Assembly: GCA_036244855.1 (NCBI GenBank)
Contig: BQKZ01002395.1
Location: forward strand, 1 to 64,000
DNA length: 64,000 nucleotides
Origin: Temnopleurus reevesii
Taxonomy: Eukaryota; Echinodermata; Echinoidea; Temnopleuroida; Temnopleuridae
Reading direction: 5' to 3'
Shown: positions 57,816 to 64,000 of the stretch, piece by piece
How the letters are laid out: each line of letters starts with the position of its first letter
Numbering within the stretch: position 1 is the stretch's first letter
Notes under the pieces: model-generated
The model's database searches: none
What the model was told of the DNA's origin: nothing
Seen by the model: only the letters and a program-made list of their open reading frames with translations
Translations under genes and position numbers: made by a program

Positions 57816-58079
57816 GAGGTGTGGTGGTTCTGACACTCGCCTTTCATGCAGAGGTCAGTGGTTCGAGCCCCACCCATGGTGTTACTTTCCTTCAGCAAGA
57901 GATTCATCCACACTGTGCTGCACTCAACACAGGTGAGGTGAATGGGTACCTAGTAGGAAAAGATTAAAATGCCTGATAAGCTGTTATTGCTAAAGCCAGG
58001 GTTATAGTACTACATTAATTGTAGAGCGCTTAATAGAGACTTCTAACAGAGGTTATTAGTGCTATTAAAGAACTGCATG
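57816..58079 (+). mobile_element. tRNA-derived SINE, plus orientation (version A)
   Basis: It has an A-box-like 'gtggtggttctgac' and a canonical B-box 'ggttcgagccc' at 57860-57870. The tRNA-unrelated body follows: 'ttccttcagcaagagattca', 'actcaacacaggtgaggtga', 'atgggtacct', 'gtagagcgctt'. The 3' tail is (ATT)n. The overall layout matches sea-urchin tRNA-derived SINEs; the exact family name is not assigned. Confidence 0.9.
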
Positions 58080-58179
58080 TTATTATTATTATTATTATTA
58101 TATTATTATTATTATTATTATCATTATTAATATTATTATTATTATAATTATAATTATTATTATTATTATAATAATTATA

Positions 58180-58221
<42 letters not shown>

Positions 58222-58222
58222 T
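58080..58222. repeat. (ATT)n microsatellite, SINE tail
   Basis: An expanded ATT/AAT tract with a few ATA and CATT interruptions, continuous with the SINE 3' end. Reverse translations give poly-Asn or poly-Ile artefacts. Confidence 0.95.
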
Positions 58223-59759
58223 TTATTAGTGAAATGCCATTGCCAGAACTGTCTCCCCATAAAACTTTAATTACTTCTGTATCTGCAGTAGAGAAAAGCA
58301 AGTATCCAATTAGATCTACCTGTTGCGTTATTATATTCCTGATGCAGAATTTTCATGGAAATAATTAGATATTCTCATAGCAGTACTTGATTATGAAAAA
58401 GCGTTTTCAAAAGGAATTCTTTTTTTTTGGGGGGGGGGGGGGTGTTTTTCACCATACTGAGCCAAATATTGATCGTTGTTTTCGCTCAAATTAAAATCCA
58501 GAAATGATTTTTTTTTTTTTTTTTTTTTTTGGGGGGGGGGGGGTGANTCCCTTGACTTTGCATAAATTCACATCGTTCGTTAATAAATGAACTCGATGAT
58601 TCAGGGTGTACATTAGAGGATTTAGGTCAAACGTGCCTCATTTCCATTCATTTCCTGCCCAGACCATTCGTGAAATTTCCCAGCTGTACTCCACACACGT
58701 TAAAAATGATGCTAAAATGGTTTTAAGTAAATAATCATGAAGATAGGGGAGATTAATACATTGATTAAGATTTATTAGTTCATTGATGTTACTCTTAAAA
58801 ACAAAAGTTTGATAATATATACATGTATCTTAACTAAAAAATGCTGTTTCTTATCGCTTTATATAATCATTTTTTAAAAGCTTGTGGGCTTTTTTGTGGC
58901 TCCTTATAATCTTCCTCATAAATTTACTTCTTCATGGCAATTCTTAGATTTTAAAAGTACCACTCATTAGACATCCATTTTTTCCTGGCTGTGGTAGAAC
59001 TGGATTAAAGGCACAACTAGATCACAAAAAAAATGTCCCTAGCTTGCCGATATGCTAGGCTCATGTGCCTACAAACAAATACATGTATGTTGTGATTAAA
59101 AATCCATCTTATTGTGGAAATTTTATTTTTAACCTAGGTTTCCTATGGATTTTTAAAATTTTTTTTGTCCATTAATAAAGCATCACATTTCAAATTAGTA
59201 CCTACCTCTTACATCTACATGTATGCTTGAGTAATGCCAATTTTATTCATACATTTAACACAAAGGTTGTTCTTGACAACCCTAGAGCTTGCCCGTGGCT
59301 TGCCCGACATAGCAACAAGTAATGTATACAAACTGGATTCCAAGTATTGTAGTCCTATCAAACGGTTTAGGAAATACCACGTAACTACATGTACGTTCGG
59401 TAGCAAGAAAAGCACATAAATTTGAATAAAATAAACCAACCTATTGCACAGTGCTTACTCTTGCAAATGTGCATTCACCAATTAAGATGCTTAGGTATGT
59501 TTGTTTGCAGTAGGAAGTCTCTTTTGTTTTACAAACTGAATGGTCAAGATCAACCTTTAATTTTCCATTTGTAAATCATTTTTAGTCCAAGATTCATGGA
59601 ACTGGGGCGGGAGGAGAGGAACATACATGTAGGGAAACTGCAGCCACCATCTTTTTCAATAGATGCATGGAAGTACATGGTACATCTGTAGTATACATTT
59701 TTATACACTGCCCCTCCAGTTTTTCAGGATGTTCTACGGTTCCTGTATTACTGACATAA

Positions 59760-60057
59760 TAGTAATAATAATGAACGACTTTTATATAGCGCTTATCAAC
59801 TCTTCATGAGAATTCCCTAAGCGCATTACAATTACAGCATTATTACCCTGGCTTTAGCCCTGCAGCCACCATGCAGCGCACTTGGCGTTTCAAGGAATAA
59901 ATATTCCTTCCAGGTACCCATTCACCTCACCTGGGTTGAGTGCACCACAATGTGGATGAATTTCTTGCTGAAGGAAAATAACGCCCTGGATGGGACTCTG
60001 ACCTTGACCCTCTAGTTGAAAGGCGAGAGTCATGACCACTACACCTCGGCGCCTCCA
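59760..60057 (-). mobile_element. tRNA-derived SINE, minus orientation
   Basis: Read on the minus strand: 'ggcgccgaggtgtagtggtc', 'atgactctcgcctttcaac', a degraded B-box 'ggtcagagtcc', 'actcaacccaggtgaggtga', 'atgggtacctgg' and a short 'attattattact' tail. It interrupts a sequence that is continuous in version A ('attactgacat...gtacaaaatgtgttct'). Confidence 0.9.
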
Positions 60058-60234
60058 CATGTACATGTACAAAATGTGTTCTAAAACCTATGCGTTGAAT
60101 GATTTTTTTAAAGTTCAGCTCGATGACTCATTAGGATGAATGTTAGAGGGAAAAACTTTAAATATAGAATTAAGGGCATTGATCATTGGTTTAATCTGCA
60201 GTCAGTTGATTTCTTTGGCAAGATACTTGTAGTT

Positions 60235-60515
60235 TTACAATCGCCTTTCATGCAGAGGTTCGTGGTTTGAGCCCCACCCATGGTGTTACTTTCCTTCAGC
60301 AAGAAATTCATCCACACTGTGCTGCACTCAACACAGGTGAGGTGAATGGGTACCTGGTAGGAATGTATTCCTTGGAATGACGCCTGATAAGCTGCTATTG
60401 CATTAATTGCAGCTGCTACTGCATTAATTGTAGAGCGCTTTATAGAGACTTCTAACAGAGGTAATTACATGTAGTGCTATTAAAGAACTGCATATTATTA
60501 TTATTATTATTATTG
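60235..60515 (+). mobile_element. tRNA-derived SINE, plus orientation (version B)
   Basis: Allele or paralog of the SINE at 57816: 'cgcctttcatgcagagg', a degraded B-box, 'ttccttcagcaagaaattca', 'acacaggtgaggtgaatggg', 'gtagagcgctttatagaga', and a short (ATT)n tail. The left part of the tRNA head is missing compared with version A. Confidence 0.88.
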
Positions 60516-60720
60516 TTAGTGAAATGCCAATGCCTCAACTGTCTCCCCATGAAACTTTTACATACTACTGTATCTGCAGTAGAGAAAAACAAGCATCCAA
60601 TTAGATCTACCTGAAGCAGAATTTTCATGGAAATAAATTAGATATCTCATATCAGTACTTGATTATGAATAAGCTTTTTCAAAAGGAATTATTTTTTTTT
60701 TTTTGGGGGGGGGGGGTGAG

Positions 60721-61094
60721 GGTCTTAGCAGATATGAATGTTTCATACCTTGCGTGCCAATAATCCTGCACATAAATTGTTGTGGCTTGAGCGTGAGTAA
60801 TACTACCTTTATAAATAATGATTCACAAAGTGTGGGTAAAGCCCCTAACACCATGTAGTATATTGAATGACCCTGGTTCCTACTGTTAAAGGAAGTAATA
60901 GCTGTTACACCCACATCGATTGGAGTGAAACAAGTAGAGTTGACCAATAGAACTGTCTTGTGTACCCCAACAATACCCCATAGGCTAACAGATTAGCACA
61001 TCTGCTTAGTGTTGTTAATCATGCCATCATAGTTGCCAAAATTCCCATTTAGACAAGAAAATTAATTATTTTTAAATTTCTATTCAACCCAGAT
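60721..61094. other. Spacer, nothing recognised
   Basis: No element ends or conserved ORF. Confidence 0.35.
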
Positions 61095-61325
61095 TCTTGC
61101 CTTTCAACCTGAGGGCTGTAGGTTTGAATCAAACACATGGCTTTGATTTCCTTTAGCAAGAAATTTATCAATTTCGTACTACGCTTGACCTACATGTAGT
61201 TGAGGAGAATGGATGTCCAGTAGGAATATATATTCCTTGAAATATACAAGTGCCTTATAGCTACATGTACTATTGCCAAAGCCAGGGTATTAATGGTGCA
61301 TTTGTAGAGCATTTACGGAAGAAGT
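61095..61325 (+). mobile_element. Decayed tRNA-derived SINE
   Basis: Substituted versions of the family words appear in order: 'cttgcctttcaacctgaggg', 'aggtttgaatc', 'tttagcaagaaatttatc', 'gttgaggagaatggatgt', 'tccttgaaat', 'gccaaagccagggtat', 'gtagagcattta'. There is no (ATT)n tail. Confidence 0.78.
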
Positions 61326-61995
61326 GGTACAGTTAGGGCTAAAGGCCATACATCATTAGTATTATCTGCCCAGCATGTTGGATATTTCTAAGATCAGTAG
61401 TTAATAGAATGCTTTGATTCCAAAGCTTTTTGATAGTGAACTATTGTTCTATAAAAGGGTATCTGGGGTCAACAATGTGATTAAGATTTTACTGAAGTAT
61501 AAATGCAAATTTATCCAACAATATGGCTCGTTCACTATCAATGCACAGAGCCTAAATCCAAGGTAGGGTCCATGAGTGGCTTATTCAAAATTTTGCTTTG
61601 TGTATGGTACCAAATAGCAAATCATTATTTTTGGTTCAGATATCCTGTCACCGTTCACCCCAAAGCTATGGATTTGCATGCGTTCCGGCGTCTCTGGAGC
61701 ATTGTATCTGACGAAAATTAAAACAGCTGCTAACAACCTCCCGAAGTTGTAGTCAGCAAGGCGGTACTCTGCTTGTTGGTGGAGTTTAAAAAAAACAACT
61801 TTCGAGTAATGGGCCAAAAGCTAATTGTAGGTCGACCAGTCCTCAAAATAAAAGGTTTATTTATCAGATATCTTTTACAAGACCCTGAACCAATGAGACC
61901 AGGTTCCTGTTTTATGGTAATACTCGGCATCATGTAGGGATTTAGGTGCGAAGATGAAAAACGGTACCATTATGGATGTCATTGTGACATTATAA

Positions 61996-62199
61996 TACTG
62001 TATAAGCCAATATTTTGGCGTACAGATATTTTCGCGATTTCTGACCAGTTTGACACATTGGCGTGTTATTATTTTCACGTTTTTGAAAGTGTTTGTACAC
62101 AAATGAATGTGCATCATATAGAATGGAAATTTTCGCGAGGCCATAACCGCAAAATTAGTGAAAATAAAACCACCGCGAAAATTTCAGCTTATACAGTAT
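61996..62199. mobile_element. Inverted-repeat element with TACTGTATAAGCC ends, ~204 bp
   Basis: The left end 'tactgtataagccaatattt' mirrors 'aaatttcagcttatacagta'. 'tttcgcgatttc', 'attttcgcgagg' and 'ccgcgaaaattt' words fill the arms. No ORF. Confidence 0.8.
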
Positions 62200-63480
62200 A
62201 CTGTAGTTTTGGAATTATGCAAATGAGAGAATCACTCACTGTTGAAAATTACAATTTAGAAGATCTCTTGCCCGCTTTTAGAAACTAAGCAGATTACCAT
62301 CAAATCATGTTATTTCTATGATTGTGCTTCTTCAAGATTATCTAGGTCTCAGTTCGAAAACATCCTTGCATTTAATACCGCATTGAAATTTTGGGGATAC
62401 ATTGAACAAATGTTAATAGATTTTGAACTTCTTCACACTATTTGTAGATAGTGTTCTTATCTTATGTTTTTGAGTCTCTGACATTTCTTACACATTTTAT
62501 GATTCAATATGATAAGGATAGCAAGTACAAATTTTATGAAGACTTCAAGATATGGGAATGGACCTTCTCAAACTTGTATCCTTGTACAATGTCATCATAG
62601 AACAATGTAACTAAACAGTATTACTGGTGCTGCTTGTATAAGATACAGTTATAATTATTACTATTAGTTATTTCCTTTTGACTAAAAGGGGGCCGTAAAC
62701 CTCTCTTGGCTGTCGTTGCATGTCCACTACTCTATGACACACTCCGTACACTATCTCTTTCATAAACATTTAGCCATCAGTAACACATCATGCTCGGACT
62801 AAGGACTTTAGACATGTATTACTCGGTATCATGCATGCGGTGAATGGAACGTGTTTGGGTGCCTCTATTACGGTGTAAAATCAACTTGCCTGTGCTGAGT
62901 AATAAAGGCGTGTAGCCAAAGGTCTGGGCAGGAATCAAGATTTGGATCAGGAGTTGTGTATCCGTAGCATGGAAAAGAGATTTTGTCACTGTAGATCCAA
63001 TGATAGTTAGCGTTCTTCATCAGATAATAGTCCTTCATATTCAATTTAACGTTATCCTCGATTACGCATGAAAATATTTATGATGTAGCAGAAGCCATTA
63101 GTATTCGGAGAAGGGAGCGTATTGGAGGAGATACTATTTTTGCGGAGGATTTGTTGTCATTTATTTACACCTAATTTGGCTCTGATTTTAAATCGAAATG
63201 GCTGTCATGTTTTGAAGCTTGTGAACATTTCAGAATAAGGAAAACTTTCTTTGGTATTAAAAGGATTATTATGATTGGGTAAGTATAAACTAACCACTTT
63301 CGCTGGTGTGTAATGTTGATATGCTATCATGACTCAAACTTGATTTGACTTTTCATCTAGTGGGCCTATAATTGGGTTTTAGAAAGAAAAATTACCGTAG
63401 TTACCATAACGACTTGTGAGTATTTTGCTCAGATTATGATGCTGTCTAAAGTATCTATCAATCTCTCTGCTTATCTCATC
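62200..63480. other. Spacer, nothing recognised
   Basis: AT-rich; no conserved coding sequence or element end identified. Confidence 0.4.
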
Positions 63481-63668
63481 ATAAATTTATCTATCCATCT
63501 ATTCATCTATAAAAAGCTCTATAATATTGTTGACTATCTGTCTATCTATGTATCCATCTATTTATTTATTTATTTATCGATCTAGCTCTCTATATATCTA
63601 TCTATATATTTATCTACCTTTCTTTCTATCTTTCTATATACCTTTCTATATATCTATCTATCAATTCA
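63481..63668. repeat. (TCTA)n / (TTTA)n compound microsatellite
   Basis: Imperfect 'atctatctatc', 'tttatttatttatttat' and 'tatatatctatcta' runs. The Tyr/Ile/Ser/Leu-rich + frame across it is a composition artefact. Confidence 0.9.
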
Positions 63669-64000
63669 TCTGTTCAACCTGCAGTGTTGATGTTAAGAGT
63701 ACAAAAAATCAAGATGTTCTAATGACATCATTAGCCCAAGATTGCTGTCATTAGAATAATATTGCTATTGTGGAGGCTAAATATAAATCACCTTGTTTGA
63801 GATTAAGTATTTGTCCCTTCATTTGTTTTCTACTGCTTGATTTAATTAGCATTCTATTGGAGCTTAGGCAGAGGTACATGTACACATATCAATATGCTCA
63901 GAGATGCCAAGCATTCCGAGAAATGCATGCGGTCAAGTTAAAATTTGTATAATGCAACAGATGAACAGAATATCATACTTATGAGAGAAAATATGGGAAG

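Larger units (their letters stand above)
56579..58546. repeat. Duplicated ~2 kb block, version A
   Basis: It is collinear with 58548-60720 (version B): same start 'tcccttgactttgcataaat', then 'ccaagtattgtagtc', 'ggaagtacatggtacatctg', a SINE, 'ctgtatctgcagtagagaaa', and a T-run/G-run end. Version A alone has the dispersed repeat at 56860-57235 and a long (ATT)n. An N at 56672 separates two identical 32-bp stretches (56640-56671 and 56673-56704). An N at 58547 marks its end. Confidence 0.88.
58548..60720. repeat. Duplicated ~2 kb block, version B
   Basis: Collinear with 56579-58546 as described there. Its first 93 bases equal the bases just left of the N at 56672. It lacks the 56860 repeat, has unrelated sequence at about 58830-59330, and carries an additional minus-strand SINE at 59760-60057. 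It ends in the same T-run/G-run and 'gtgag'. Confidence 0.88.

Noticed and set aside
57816..57890. Free-standing tRNA gene
   Set aside because: Only A- and B-box words of a SINE head are present; no foldable cloverleaf was identified and the sequence continues into a SINE body and ATT tail.
58030..58301. Poly-Asn and poly-Ile frames
   Set aside because: Direct translation of the (ATT)n SINE tail.
63527..63754. Tyr/Ile/Leu-rich 75-codon frame
   Set aside because: Product of the TCTA/TTTA microsatellite.

Overview
The window looks like nuclear DNA of a marine deuterostome, most probably an echinoderm of the sea-urchin type. It is AT-rich, has split genes with long introns, and is packed with tRNA-derived SINEs ending in (ATT)n, short inverted-repeat elements and microsatellites. 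Species is inference; no species marker can be read directly. There is no bacterial, organellar or viral gene organisation, no rRNA or free-standing tRNA gene, and no CRISPR array.

Two genes can be read with confidence, both acting on glycans and lying tail to tail. (1) The last two coding exons of a heparan sulfate 2-O-sulfotransferase (HS2ST1-like) are on the + strand at 4766-4923 and 7985-8226; earlier exons lie left of the window. (2) Five exons of a lysosomal-type sialidase (NEU1-like) are on the - strand between 24728 and 19072. They encode 355 contiguous residues with four Asp-boxes. The exon carrying the start and signal peptide was not found, and a 975-base N gap at 28112-29086 is one place it could be. 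The two stop codons are about 10.8 kb apart.

Both genes carry tandem copies of their own coding sequence. The end of the HS2ST1 exon is repeated about every 103 bp into the 3' flank. The first half of one NEU1 exon, with its splice acceptor, is repeated three more times inside the preceding intron.

The rest is mostly mobile-element remains. At least eight elements end in long inverted repeats at TTAA or near-TTAA: 5209, 11337, 14222, 25339, 40148, 43931, 48965, and the weaker 23990 and 29357. Other families are a TA-flanked MITE (1050, 4460, 13345, 16089, 36220, 42180), a 425-434 bp MITE beginning AATTCTCCC (17506, 21418, 48410) and a CAGGG-ended element (23054, perhaps 37209). SINEs lie at 43213, 57816, 59760, 60235 and 61095. 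A decayed non-LTR retroelement 3' end is split by the element at 25339.

From about 31 kb to 64 kb I see no recognisable conserved gene, only two weak candidate first exons (27521, 31166), tandem arrays and dispersed repeats. The stretch 56579-60720 probably holds two haplotype versions of one locus joined head to tail around single-N joints, so the true locus may be about 2 kb shorter.
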